Shown in pieces: positions 35,948 through 45,900 of a DNA stretch of 64,000 nucleotides; within the stretch, counting starts at the first letter, position 1, and the number at the start of each line of letters is the position of its first letter. This DNA comes from Eubacterium sp. GTDB taxonomy: Bacteria > Bacillota > Clostridia > Lachnospirales > Lachnospiraceae. The stretch spans positions 27,045-91,044 of the forward strand of contig JAFRGL010000003.1 in NCBI GenBank assembly GCA_017433825.1, read 5' to 3'. A program made the position numbers and the translations under genes. The notes beneath the pieces were generated by a model that was given only the letters and a program-made list of their open reading frames with translations, was not told where the DNA came from and made no database searches.

Positions 35948-37552
35948 ATGAAAAAGAAATTTGCAGCACTTGTACTTGCTTTCGTGACCGCTGCTGCGCT
36001 TACAGCCTGCGGCGGCTCCGGCAGTTCCTCTTCTGCCGGCAGCGAAGGCACCGGCACATCTTCCGCAGTATCGGAGAACACAGCCGCCGTTTCCGAAGCC
36101 ACGGAAGAAAGCACGGCAGCCGAAGGCAAAATCCTCCGTCTCGGCGAAAGTTTTGCCTATCCCAGTCTGGACGTTCACAAAGACTACTGCGGCTGGTATT
36201 CTTCCATTTATGGCATGAGCGAGACCCTGTTTAAGACAAATGACGATCTTTCCCTGTCTCCGCTGCTGGCGGAAGGCTATTCCGTAAGCAATGATGACCT
36301 TACATGGACCATTTCCATTAACCCGTATGTGAAATTCTCCAACGGAACCTCATTAACGGCAGACATGGCAGCCAGAAACCTGGCCCGTCTTGCGGAAACA
36401 AACGAGCGGTTTGCCTATCTGGCGGATTTCGATATTTCCGCCCCCGACGACACTACCCTGGTCATCACCACGCCTGAAGTTTATCCGACCCTTCTCATCG
36501 ACCTTGCCGCCCCGGAAACCGGCATTATGGATCTGGACGGCACAACGGATTTCGACAACGCGCCTGTTTATACCGGCCCCTTTGTTGTAAAATCCTTTGA
36601 GCCGGAAGGCGATGTTGAAGTAGTAAAAAATGAGAATTACTGGAACGGTGATGTGAAGCTGGACGGCGCTGTCTTCTATTATCTGCCTGACGATGAAAGC
36701 AAGCTCGAAGCCATGCAGGCCGGCGATATTGACGGCTATACCAGCGTGACCGCGGCCGCAAAGCAGCTTTACGCTGCAGAACCGGACCGCTACACCCTGA
36801 CCGAAATTCCCGCCACCAGGCTTCAGTTCTACGTCTTGAACGAGAACCGTATGGACGATGCCGTACGCGAAGCCGTAAACCTCCTGGTTGACTGTGACCA
36901 TATCGCCGCATATCTGGGCGGAACGGTTACCGCCGCAGTCGGCCCCTTTGCCGCAACGGCTCCTTACGGCCAGGTTGAGAAGCCCGCTCCCGACGCTGCA
37001 GCTGCTGCTGCCGTCCTGGAAGGAGACGGTTATGTGAAGAACGCGGACGGCTTCTATGAGAAAGACGGCCAGGTACTGACGCTGAACGTCTGCTACTATA
37101 AGGCAAGGTCCCTGGATACCATTGCCGTCCTTATGGAAGAGGCGTTTACAAATGCCGGCATCAAGGTGACACTGACCCCCGAAGAAGACCCGGATTCCAC
37201 CTATGTCTCCACCGGCGATTTCGACATCGCGCTGTACTGCATGATTGCCGACAAGGCAGGCGATCCCTACTACTGCATCAATGCCCTGTTCAGCGCAGGC
37301 AGCCGCTGGAACATTGCAGGCTTTGCCAGCGAAGAATGTGAGGGCCTGATTCGTAAGCTGCAGTATGAAACCGATCCGGCAGAACGGGCGAAACTCGCGA
37401 ACCAGATTGTACAGATTGTCATCGATGACAATGCGTTCGGCTTTACCGGCCTGTTCAACAAGACCACCGTTACCGCTCCCGGGGTGACCGGCATTGCGGA
37501 AACCTGCCCCTTCGATTTCTACGGAATCGACAGGGACACGGATATTAAGTAA
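35948..37552 (+). CDS. Substrate-binding lipoprotein, family 5 (NikA-like)
   Basis: 534 residues from the ATG at 35948 (GGAAAGGAAAG upstream). Signal peptide and lipobox L-T-A-C at about residue 20 anchor it outside the membrane; a Ser/Ala/Glu linker follows to about 60. The SBP_bac_5 fold is shown by LSPLLAEGYSVSNDDLTWT, NPYVKFSNGTSLTADMAARN, VVKNENYWNG and the C-terminal DDNAFGFTGLF. The N-terminal lobe resembles NikA more than OppA and the metal-box promoter supports nickel or a metal chelate, but peptide binding is not excluded. It is the first gene of a five-gene ABC importer. Confidence 0.85.
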   Translation: MKKKFAALVLAFVTAAALTACGGSGSSSSAGSEGTGTSSAVSENTAAVSEATEESTAAEGKILRLGESFAYPSLDVHKDYCGWYSSIYGMSETLFKTNDDLSLSPLLAEGYSVSNDDLTWTISINPYVKFSNGTSLTADMAARNLARLAETNERFAYLADFDISAPDDTTLVITTPEVYPTLLIDLAAPETGIMDLDGTTDFDNAPVYTGPFVVKSFEPEGDVEVVKNENYWNGDVKLDGAVFYYLPDDESKLEAMQAGDIDGYTSVTAAAKQLYAAEPDRYTLTEIPATRLQFYVLNENRMDDAVREAVNLLVDCDHIAAYLGGTVTAAVGPFAATAPYGQVEKPAPDAAAAAAVLEGDGYVKNADGFYEKDGQVLTLNVCYYKARSLDTIAVLMEEAFTNAGIKVTLTPEEDPDSTYVSTGDFDIALYCMIADKAGDPYYCINALFSAGSRWNIAGFASEECEGLIRKLQYETDPAERAKLANQIVQIVIDDNAFGFTGLFNKTTVTAPGVTGIAETCPFDFYGIDRDTDIK

Positions 37553-37610
37553 CCCACTTGCTATTGTAATCCACTCACTCTAATACCTAATATGTTTCTT
37601 TAATGAAACA

Positions 37611-37636
37611 CCGGGCGCCTTTCTTAAGGTGCCCGG
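37611..37636 (+). other. Intercistronic hairpin between binding protein and permease genes
   Basis: CCGGGCGCCTT pairs with AAGGTGCCCGG (one G-U) around a TCTT loop. No T-run follows and the permease ATG is 13 nt away. It probably protects the upstream mRNA from 3' decay and lowers permease yield, as found in other binding-protein operons. Confidence 0.7.
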
Positions 37637-37649
37637 CTTACTCTATGTT

Positions 37650-38579
37650 ATGGCAAAATATATCGGAAAAAGACTGCTTCACCTTATCTGGATACTGATC
37701 GCTGTAAGCTTCCTGACTTTTCTTCTCATGTATCTGTCCCCCGGCGACGCGGCCACGAAAAAGCTGACCGCCCAGGGGATTGCTGTGTCCTCCGATGTAC
37801 TTGAGAAAACACGGGAGGAAATGGGCTTAAACCGCCCCTTCCTTGTACAGTACGGCAGCTGGGCCGCAGGTCTTTTAAAGGGCGACCTGGGAAGTTCCTT
37901 CAAGGACGGTACGCCTGTATCCGCCAAGCTGGCAAAAGGCCTGGGATATACGCTCACGCTGTCCCTGTCTTCCCTTGCACTTTCTCTTGCCGTATCCGTT
38001 CCTTTAAGCATCCTTACGGCGCTGAAAAAGAATTCCGTCCTGGATTTTATCTTCCGGGTTTTAAGTTTTATCGGTAATTCCCTGCCGAATTTCCTGATTT
38101 CAATCCTTTTAATGTATTTCCTGTGCGTTCGTTTCCGGCTGCTGCCGGTTATCGCGGAAAATAATTTCAAAGGCCTCCTGCTGCCGACGCTGGCGCTTGC
38201 CATCCCGATGTGCAGCCGGTTCTTAAGACAGTTCCGGGCGGAAATACTGGAGCAGATGAGCAAGCCTTATGTGACAGGCGCTTCCTCCAGAGGCCTGAAA
38301 TCCCGCTATATCCTGTTTTCCAACGTCCTGCACAATGCCCTTCCCGGCATGATTACCATCATCGGCCTGTCCATCGGCACCCTCTTAGGCGGCAGCGTGG
38401 TTATCGAAACCATCTTCCGCTGGCCGGGACTCGGCAAGCTGGTCATGGATTCCATTACCGCCCGGGATTACCCGGTTATCCAGGGTTTTGTACTTTTCGC
38501 TGCTGTCGTCTACGTGGTTATCAACCTTGTGACGGATATCATCCATCACAGGCTGGATCCCCGGGTTTCGGGTGTGTGA
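37650..38579 (+). CDS. ABC importer permease, NikB/DppB-like
   Basis: 309 residues from the ATG at 37650; a GTG at 37629 lies inside the hairpin arm and is less likely. No clear Shine-Dalgarno site is present at either. Six hydrophobic helices; N-terminal IGKRLLHLIWILIAVSFLTFLLMYLSPGD block and the DppB-type loop SSRGLKSRYILFSNVLHNALPGM (EAA-like) contact the ATPase. It forms the membrane channel with the next gene product. Confidence 0.92.
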   Translation: MAKYIGKRLLHLIWILIAVSFLTFLLMYLSPGDAATKKLTAQGIAVSSDVLEKTREEMGLNRPFLVQYGSWAAGLLKGDLGSSFKDGTPVSAKLAKGLGYTLTLSLSSLALSLAVSVPLSILTALKKNSVLDFIFRVLSFIGNSLPNFLISILLMYFLCVRFRLLPVIAENNFKGLLLPTLALAIPMCSRFLRQFRAEILEQMSKPYVTGASSRGLKSRYILFSNVLHNALPGMITIIGLSIGTLLGGSVVIETIFRWPGLGKLVMDSITARDYPVIQGFVLFAAVVYVVINLVTDIIHHRLDPRVSGV

Positions 38580-38589
38580 GGTGCGGCAG

Positions 38590-39429
38590 ATGAAAGAAAC
38601 GGTACAAAACAACATCAGGAAAAAGAACAGCCTCCGCCTGCGGATATTCCTCATCCTGGCAGCAGCCCTGGTCGTTATCGCCATCCTGGCGCCGTTTTTC
38701 GCGCCGCACAGTCCGAACGCCACCAGCGCCATGTCCATGAACGCGGCGCCATGCGCCGAATTCCCCTTCGGCTGCGACAGCCTGGGCAGATGCATCTTCT
38801 CCCGGGTGCTGGCAGGAGCCAGGACCTCCGTGCTGTCTGCAGTGGCACTGGTCGCCATCACCTTTTTTGCCGGCACCTTCGCCGGAATGGCAGCCGGCTG
38901 GTACGGCGGCATACTTGACACGGTAATCATGCGGATTGCGGACGTGATGCTGGCCTTCCCGCAGATGGTGCTGGCCATCGCGGTGGCGGGCATTTTAGGC
39001 GGCGGCATGGGCAACGCCATGCTGGCTTTGGGCATTACCGGCTGGACGCTGTACGCCAGGCTTGCACGCACCCAGGTGCTGGCGCTAAAGGAGGAGCCCT
39101 TCGTCAGCCACGCCCGGCTCTGCGGCTTTTCCGGATTTTCCATTTTATTTAAAACCCTCCTGCCCAATATGTCCGGCCCCCTTATCGTCAACGCCGCGAC
39201 ACAGCTGGGCACCATGATGGTGGGCATTGCCGGCCTTTCCTTCTTAGGGATCGGCGTTACCGAACCGCAGGCGGAATGGGGTAGTATGATCAGCTTCTCC
39301 CGTGCCTATATCCAGCTGGCCCCCTGGGCGGTGATGGCACCGGCCCTTGCCATTATCATCACGGTCATGATCTTCAACTGCCTGGGCGACAGCCTCAGGG
39401 ATTATCTGGATGTGGAGGCGAAGCAATGA
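38590..39429 (+). CDS. ABC importer permease, NikC/DppC-like
   Basis: 279 residues from the ATG at 38590, chosen because GAGGTG lies 6 nt upstream. The N-terminal helix and FAPHSPNATSAMSMNAAP...FGCDSLGRCIFSRVLAGARTS are typical of the second permease; the EAA-like loop is HARLCGFSGFSILFKTLLPNM. It begins 10 nt after the first permease and its stop overlaps the next start (ATGA). Confidence 0.93.
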   Translation: MKETVQNNIRKKNSLRLRIFLILAAALVVIAILAPFFAPHSPNATSAMSMNAAPCAEFPFGCDSLGRCIFSRVLAGARTSVLSAVALVAITFFAGTFAGMAAGWYGGILDTVIMRIADVMLAFPQMVLAIAVAGILGGGMGNAMLALGITGWTLYARLARTQVLALKEEPFVSHARLCGFSGFSILFKTLLPNMSGPLIVNAATQLGTMMVGIAGLSFLGIGVTEPQAEWGSMISFSRAYIQLAPWAVMAPALAIIITVMIFNCLGDSLRDYLDVEAKQ

Positions 39430-40154
39430 AAAACGGAAAGCCTCTTCTTACAGCAGAAAACCTGTGTGCCGGCTATAACGGCACCCGAATCCTGGAAAAT
39501 GTATCCTTCACCCTGCATGAGAAGGAAATCATCTGCATCGTGGGAATAAGCGGCAGCGGGAAATCCACGCTTTTAAAAGCCATAATGGGCACCTTCCCCG
39601 GCACGGAAATTTATTCCGGCGATATCCGGCTTTCCGGCGTCAGCCTGCCCTCGCTGCCGGCGCGTCAGCTGGCCAGGTTTACCACGGAGCATATCGGCAT
39701 GGTTTTCCAGAGCCCCGGCGCTTCCTTCAACCCCATCCGGAGCTACAGGCAGCAGTTTACCGAAACGCTGAAAAGCCACGGCCGTTATAATCCCGAAACT
39801 TTTTTTGCACAGGTGGACGAAACCTTCGGCAAGCTCGGGCTTACCGACACCCGAAGGATTTTATCCCTCTGCCCTTACGAGATGAGCGGCGGCATGAACC
39901 AGCGGATTGCCATTGCCCTGGCACTTTTAATGAAGCAGGAAATCCTGCTGTCGGACGAACCCACCAGCGCATTGGACGCCACAATCCAGCTGCAGGTGGC
40001 CAAAGAACTGAAAAATCTTCCGGAAAAAAGCGGTATTTCCCAGATTATCGTAACCCACAACCTGGCCCTGGCGCGTTTTCTCGCCGACAAGGTCTACATC
40101 ATGCGCGAAGGGAAACTTACCCTTGCGCCGGAAACCGGGGAGGTGGTATTGTGA
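39426..40154 (+). CDS. ABC importer ATPase, NikD/DppD-like
   Basis: 242 residues. Walker A GISGSGKSTLLKAI, Q-loop FQSPGASFNP, signature MSGGMNQRIAIALAL, Walker B ILLSDEPTSALD, H-loop THN. It overlaps both neighbours by 4 nt. It lacks the C-terminal extension with cluster cysteines seen in many Dpp/OppD proteins, again nearer NikD. Confidence 0.94.
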   Translation: MKNGKPLLTAENLCAGYNGTRILENVSFTLHEKEIICIVGISGSGKSTLLKAIMGTFPGTEIYSGDIRLSGVSLPSLPARQLARFTTEHIGMVFQSPGASFNPIRSYRQQFTETLKSHGRYNPETFFAQVDETFGKLGLTDTRRILSLCPYEMSGGMNQRIAIALALLMKQEILLSDEPTSALDATIQLQVAKELKNLPEKSGISQIIVTHNLALARFLADKVYIMREGKLTLAPETGEVVL

Positions 40155-40945
40155 CAATACTGGAATGCAGGAACCTGTACAAGCGGTATGTGCGCAATGA
40201 CGTTTCCGCGGAAGCGCTTATCGATGTGAGCATGCAGCTTGCAAAAGGCGAAGTCCTGGGCATTGCCGGCATGAGCGGCAGCGGGAAAAGCACCCTGCTG
40301 AAAATGATAAGCGGCCTGGAAAAGCCGGACAAAGGAGAGCTTTACCTGGAGGGCAGACCGCTTCTGGTTCCCCGCAGCCGCGAACAGTATCGGAAAATCC
40401 AGATGATTTTCCAGGATCCGGCCTCCTCCTTTAATCCGAGGCGGAAAATCTCCGTTTCCATCCGGGAAGCGGTACGGAAACTGAACGGCAAAGAAGCAGC
40501 CTGCGACCTTGCTGCTCTTGCGGAATCCGTGGGGCTTGATCCGGCTCTGGCAGACCGGTATCCCGGCGAGCTAAGCGGTGGTCAGTGCCAGCGTTTTGCC
40601 ATCGCAAGGGCCCTGGCCTCCAATCCGGATATCCTGCTGTGCGACGAAATCACCAGCGCCTTGGATGTAACCACCCAGGACCTTATTCTGGATCTCATGA
40701 CAGATATCTGCGCCAAAAGCAGCCTGTCCGTCATCATGGTGTCCCACGACCTGGCGGTTTTAAGCCGCATGTGCAGCCGGATTATCGTTATGACGGAGGG
40801 CCGGATTGTGGAAGAAGGCCCGACAGAGGTCGTTTTATTCAACCCGCAGGAAGAATACACAAAAACGCTGGTTGAATCCGTGCTGGCACTGGATCCGGAC
40901 GCCTTCACGCCGAAAAAGGCCTTATCCGGCATACCGCGCGAATAA
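40151..40945 (+). CDS. ABC importer ATPase, NikE/DppF-like
   Basis: 264 residues, GTG start overlapping the previous stop (GTGA), hence translational coupling. Walker A GMSGSGKSTLLKMI, FQDPASSFNPRR, signature LSGGQCQRFAIARAL, Walker B ILLCDEITSALD (Ile in place of Pro after Glu), H-loop SHDLA. The C-terminus has the usual YTKTLVESV segment. It completes the importer. Confidence 0.94.
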   Translation: MTILECRNLYKRYVRNDVSAEALIDVSMQLAKGEVLGIAGMSGSGKSTLLKMISGLEKPDKGELYLEGRPLLVPRSREQYRKIQMIFQDPASSFNPRRKISVSIREAVRKLNGKEAACDLAALAESVGLDPALADRYPGELSGGQCQRFAIARALASNPDILLCDEITSALDVTTQDLILDLMTDICAKSSLSVIMVSHDLAVLSRMCSRIIVMTEGRIVEEGPTEVVLFNPQEEYTKTLVESVLALDPDAFTPKKALSGIPRE

Positions 40946-40972
40946 ATAAACTATACGAAAAAGGAAGACAAT

Positions 40973-41704
40973 ATGCCTGAACTGGAAGCAAGAGTCAGAC
41001 AATACTGGACCGAACGGGCCGAAAGCTTCGCCCTGGTCCGTAAAAACGAACTGCACGACGCCATCAGCGGACGGTGGCTTGCGGAAATGTATAAACACCT
41101 GCCCGAAGGCCGTCCGCTTGCCATACTGGACGCCGGGTGCGGAACCGGGTATTTCTCCATTATTCTGGCAAAAGAAGGCCATAACCTTACCGGCATCGAT
41201 TTTACGCCTGCCATGGTGGAAGGTGCAAAAAAAGCAGCGGCAGAAGCGGGCGTACAGCCTCAGTTTTTCCTGATGGACGCTTCCGCCACATCTTTTCCGG
41301 ACGAAAGCTTTGACGCCGTCGTCACCCGGAACCTGACCTGGACGCTGCCGGATCCGGAGAAAGCCTATAAAGAATGGTTCCGGGTCTTAAAAAAAGGAGG
41401 CATCCTTTTGAACTTTGACGCCGCCTACGCGGATAATGTAAGAAATCACAACCAGAAAGCTTCCTACGTTACGGACAAGGACGTCTACGGCCATGTCGGC
41501 ATTACGCCGGCGCTCTCCCGGGAAAACGCGGAAATCACCCTGGCCATGCCGGCAGGCTACCACCACCGCCCCATCTGGGACCTGCTTCTTGCGGAACGGG
41601 CGGGCTTTGCCGTCTTCGGCTCGGACAAATCAGCGGGAGAACGCATCCTTCAGGAAAAAGACCTTCCGGACGCGCCGCTGTTCCTGGTATGGGCGGAAAA
41701 ATAA
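40973..41704 (+). CDS. Class I SAM-dependent methyltransferase in the importer operon
   Basis: 243 residues. Motif I ILDAGCGTGYFSIIL, motif II around ITGIDFTPAMVEGA-type residues, and the UbiE-like RNLTWTLPDPEKAYKEWFRVLKKGG block. It begins 27 nt after the ATPase gene, before the shared terminator, so it is part of the operon. A small-molecule substrate connected to the imported compound, for instance a metal-binding ligand, is a reasonable guess, but nothing in the sequence identifies it. Confidence 0.88.
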   Translation: MPELEARVRQYWTERAESFALVRKNELHDAISGRWLAEMYKHLPEGRPLAILDAGCGTGYFSIILAKEGHNLTGIDFTPAMVEGAKKAAAEAGVQPQFFLMDASATSFPDESFDAVVTRNLTWTLPDPEKAYKEWFRVLKKGGILLNFDAAYADNVRNHNQKASYVTDKDVYGHVGITPALSRENAEITLAMPAGYHHRPIWDLLLAERAGFAVFGSDKSAGERILQEKDLPDAPLFLVWAEK

Positions 41705-41720
41705 CTGCTGTGATAAAAAG

Positions 41721-41769
41721 GGAAACGCCCCGGTTTCTTCCTTAACAGAAGGAAGCCCGGGGCGTTTCC
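41721..41769. terminator. Nested bidirectional terminator
   Basis: Outer stem GGAAACGCCCCGG with CCGGGGCGTTTCC, inner stem CTTCCTT with AAGGAAG, loop AACAG. It lies between the convergent methyltransferase and membrane-protein genes. Confidence 0.85.
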
Positions 41770-41786
41770 GTCATTTTTGCGGTTTT

Positions 41787-42368
41787 TCAGGATACCGGCA
41801 GCGCTGCAGCGCCTTTTATCATCAGGAAACTGATAAGCAGCACCGCGCCGAAAAGCGCGGCCGTCCACAGTACCGTTGCCTTCTTACTCTGGCGCCTGAC
41901 CCAGAAGAAGGGATACGGGCCGTCGACTTTCCCCTGATAATTCAGGATCATCATGATAAAGCCGTAGATAAGCGTAGTCACGGGCGGAAAAAGCAGAAGC
42001 CCGGGGGAGGGGTCATTTTCCAGGAACAGGGTTGAAATGATGGACAGCCAGGGCACCAGCAGATGTACGAAGAAGCCGCTGCCCCACAGCATGTTTTTCG
42101 CGCCTGCCCCCATGGGAATCAGCACCGCCATAACCACGAAAAAGGTCATGCCCAGCATGACGGAAGACAGGAAACGCATCGCTTCCGCCGCGGGGTTAAG
42201 CCCCTGGAATTTAAACGCCAGCAGAAACAGGATGGCTGCCGCCAGGGCGGCATAATTTGAAAGCTGGGTATAAAAAGCAAAGGCCGCGGCCTTGCGCTTA
42301 CTGACAACCAGCGCAAAATTCACCGCCCCCAGTATCAGGATGATGACGTTGATGATTACTGCCGGCAT
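41787..42368 (-). CDS. Pr6Pr-like six-helix membrane protein
   Basis: 193 residues with about six membrane helices. FYTQLSNYAALAAAILF and VHLLVPWLSIISTLF match the Y-T-x-x-S-N and H-x-x-x-P patterns of the Pr6Pr family of membrane proteins. Function is unknown. It starts 11 nt after the preceding small gene. Confidence 0.65.
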   Translation of the reverse strand: MPAVIINVIILILGAVNFALVVSKRKAAAFAFYTQLSNYAALAAAILFLLAFKFQGLNPAAEAMRFLSSVMLGMTFFVVMAVLIPMGAGAKNMLWGSGFFVHLLVPWLSIISTLFLENDPSPGLLLFPPVTTLIYGFIMMILNYQGKVDGPYPFFWVRRQSKKATVLWTAALFGAVLLISFLMIKGAAALPVS

Positions 42369-42379
42369 AATTTACCCGT

Positions 42380-42574
42380 TCAGTCCTCGGAAAGCGCTTC
42401 GAAGCCGGCTTCAAAGGTATACAGGTCTATCATTACCGGCTCGGCATCCTCACCGATTAACACGATTCCGTTTTCCACCACATCCGCAACGCCGAACACG
42501 GCGCCTTTGGGGATGACAACGGGGGGATCGTTCTTATCGAAAATTATCTCTTCTCTGGTGCGTACGTGTCTCAT
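42380..42574 (-). CDS. Small conserved-looking protein of unknown function
   Basis: 64 residues, acidic (for example FDKNDPPVV, IGEDAEPV). The ATG at 42574 has CAGGAGG 8 nt upstream; an ATG four bases earlier runs into a stop at once. It may form a small beta-rich fold. I recognise no family. It shares an operon with the following membrane protein. Confidence 0.6.
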   Translation of the reverse strand: MRHVRTREEIIFDKNDPPVVIPKGAVFGVADVVENGIVLIGEDAEPVMIDLYTFEAGFEALSED

Positions 42575-42593
42575 TTCATGTTCCTCCTGATGT

Positions 42594-42619
42594 AAAAGCG
42601 GACCATACGGTCCGCTTTT
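42594..42619. terminator. Terminator after the rubredoxin gene
   Basis: AAAAGCGGACC and GGTCCGCTTTT form an 11-bp stem with loop ATAC. It has a T-run on both strands, longer on the plus strand. It separates rubredoxin from the small gene downstream. Confidence 0.75.
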
Positions 42620-42644
42620 TTGTTAAATCCGGCGGTTATCCGGA

Positions 42645-42800
42645 TTATTCCTTTGAGAAATTGTCCTTGGTCAGGCCGCAGATCGGGCAGGTCCAGTCAT
42701 CGGGCAGTTTTTCAAAAGGTGTACCGGGCTCAACGCCGTGCTCCGGGTCGCCGACTGCCGGGTCATATTCATAACCGCAGAGACATTTGTATTTATCCAT
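42645..42800 (-). CDS. Rubredoxin
   Basis: 51 residues. It starts [10 protein letters not shown] and near the end has W-T-C-P-I-C-G, so the iron ligands are C6, C8, C38 and C41. The first pair is CxC rather than the usual CxxC, an uncommon variant. Other family residues (Y-E-Y-D-P, P-D-D-W) are intact. It is a one-electron carrier, often to rubrerythrin or other oxygen-defence enzymes, consistent with the reverse rubrerythrin at 55.7 kb. AAGGAGG precedes the ATG. Confidence 0.92.
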   Translation of the reverse strand: MDKYKCLCGYEYDPAVGDPEHGVEPGTPFEKLPDDWTCPICGLTKDNFSKE

Positions 42801-42959
42801 GTTTGTTCCTCCTTTTTATGCTTTTAGTATCGCACAATGCATTGTTTCTTTCCGGTAAGAGCATACCATAACGGAAGCGTTACCGCAAGCTTAACCCCCT
42901 GTCCGGGCCTGAACAATCTGCACAAAAATCGACGGGCTGACCTGTTTCCCGGTTCCGGG

Positions 42960-45900
42960 TCAGTTCACGCCTGTATCGATGATAACAGGCGGATCATCCA
43001 CTTCCGTTTCGATGATATACCGCTGTTTTACATACAGGGTGCCGTATGTCACAGTAATATTATAATTTTCCGCTTTTGTATTCCCGTTCAGCGTAATTGT
43101 GAAGCTGTTCGGGCTCTGGCCCATATCCGTCTGTGAACCGGTAAACGTATAGGATGCCCCTTCTCCTTCCGCAAAGCCGTCGCCGCCTACAATAATCCCG
43201 TTATCGCCGTTCGTGAGCGGCTCGCCGTCATAGTACTTTTCCACATCGGCACTGGTCAGGGTGACCGTACGTTTGTTAACAGTCAGTGTACCGTCGACCA
43301 GTGTCACATTGTCAAAGTATTCCGTAACGTCATTTTCTTCCCGGTCGCCGATTATGTAATCTACAACTTTGTTTTCACTGGTGCCGAAGTCAGTCCGGAA
43401 TCCTTCCGTATTACCATAGGCCCAGAAAATATCGTTGTCCGGCAGGCCCTCTACAATTATTTCATCCGCTGTTAATGCAGTGCCGTCATAGGTTTTTTCG
43501 GCAGTAACGGCAGTAATTGTGATGGGCGATGTGTTTTGGGTAACCTCAAGAACGCCGTCCGTTACGGTGAACGTCACATCAAAATTGTCATTCTTGTTCT
43601 CAAACATGTCCGCGGTAAGGCCCATGGTATATTCCCCGGGTATGACTCCGCCCGCTTCTGCCGATTCACCGGTGAAAATAAAGTCTTCTTCGGTATACAG
43701 ACTGTTACTGATTTCCACGGTATAGCCTTCAACAGTGTGCTCTTCACCGTTGTATTCCGCGGTGCCGCTGTTTCCGGTAATGGTTACCGTCACCGGAAGC
43801 TTTGTGATTTCCAGCTCACCGTCTGTTACGGTGAAGGTTACGTTGAAGCCGTCATTGGTATTGGTGAACTGTTCCGCCGTCAGGCCCATCGTATAAGTGC
43901 CGATATTAAGTCCGGAGGCGGCAGCTGTGCCGGAGAAAGCAATGAATGCTTCCGTATACCGGCTGTCGCTGACGGATACTTCATAGCCTTCGACAACAAT
44001 TTCTTCGCCGCTGAACGCCCTGCTGTCTTTGATGCCTTTAATTGCAACGGTAACGGCAATCGGTGTCGGTGTGGGTTTCGGCGTAGGCGCAGGTGTGGGC
44101 TTCGGCGTAGGTGCCGGTGTGGGATTTGGCGTCGGTGCCGGCGTGGAATCCGGAAGCGGCAGCACTGTCAGCGTGCCCAGATCCTCCTGCAGCACATAAT
44201 TATTCGGGTTCGCGCTGCCCCAGTCGATTTCATATGTATTAACGCTTTCACCGGCTTCGGTCTGCGAACCTGTAGCTTTGACGCTGATGGACGGATCGAG
44301 AACGACAGGAACGAAATGCGCTTCATCCTCATCCAGCGGCCGGCTGCTGTAATTTGTCCCGCCGGCAGCAAGCTGAAGACGCAAACAGGCTGAATCCGTC
44401 ATCAGGCTGTCCCGCACAGAACCGGCAACCTGCAGATCGTTTTTCGAAACAACGATATCCCCGTCAGCTTCCGGCAGGGCTGCGATAAGCTCCTCCATTT
44501 TCTCCGGATCCCACCCGGTTTCTTCACACGCCCTGGCCAGCAGCTCCGGATTGTCCGCATAAAGGCGGAGCACTTCCTCCGGCAGCTCTTCCTCGGTAAG
44601 GGCCGCAGTCACAAACTCCAGGCTCTGCTTTTCCCCGTCATTGTGAAGGACAGCAACCAGACTCTGCCCGACGGGGAGCTCCAGGGCTTTTGTTTCCCCT
44701 GTCAGGGGATTCATACCGTAAATAAATGTGCGGCCGGATATGCCGATTATCCGCTCACTGCCTAATGCAGTCTGGGTAACAAGGGATGTGTTCGCCCAGG
44801 CAGGCGTATCAACCATCGTAACCTGTTCCGATGAATAATCAGCCACTTTGCTTACATACCCCGGAACCGTCCGTATACCGGCTTCCTCGCAGGTCAGCTC
44901 CGTACCGTCATATTCTTTTTCCGCACTGCCCGTCCATACGACCAGAGGCGCGGGGTCAACCCTCAGCATGCCGCTGATCTTTTCTATATTCGTGAAATGA
45001 CCAGTGACATTCTCGCCGGCAGAATTGAATATGGTGTAAGAACCTATGGCATTTTCACTCTGACCGGCATCTGTCCGGCTTCCGGAGGCTGCCACGTTGA
45101 TATTGAATTCTCCGGGCAGTCCGTATACCAGAACACCGGAAGGCCGGGCAAGCGGCGTACCGTCATAAAGTTTGCCTGCGCTCTGGGCTGCGAGGGTCAC
45201 CGGTCCATTCCAGGTCCAGTCACCGTCGGCAGGAAAGGGGTCCTTCGCGGCGATATCTGTAATGCCTCCCGGAATCAGGAGCAGTTCACCTTGTTCACTT
45301 CCGTTCGTTATACGTTCTTTAAGCGCCTGGTCTTCATTCACAAGTTCGGCCACAAAGCCCTGAATATCGTCGCTGACCAGGTTGGTGACAGCCGGGGTTA
45401 CCGCAGCGGTTTCCGATGCAGCCGCTTCATTGGAAACATCAGGAATGACTGCCTTGTTTCCGGCGGGCACCGGAAGTACACGGTTTGCGCCTTCCGTATC
45501 CTCATACCGGATTTCCGCGGTGCCTTCCAGCACGCCTAAGGTAGTCTGCCGGTTCTCTGCGGCGCTGTCCTGTGCGTTTTCCGCCGCAGCGGGCAGTTCT
45601 GTAGCAGGCTCAGTCGGTATATCGGATATGAAAACGATGGTTCCCCGGATATCGACGGTCATGGCTGCGGTCTGAATATCAAGGGTTTCGTCTTCTGCAA
45701 GCTTTTCCTGCACGTCCAGGAAAACCGATCCCTCCTCCAGGCTTATACGGGTATGGCCGCCTTCCCGGATAAAGGTAACGCGGGTATTGCTGTCAAGGCA
45801 GACGGTCCGGCCGTTTTCCAGACTTACGGACGCCCGGCTTTCTTCGCCTGTCTGCAATGCTTCACCACTTTCAAAAATGCCGTCATCCGCAAGTGCACGC

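Noticed and set aside
42920-42962. Terminator of the FecR/MBG gene
   Set aside because: The CTGACC/GGTCAG pairing overlaps the stop codon, has a long loop and no T-run.
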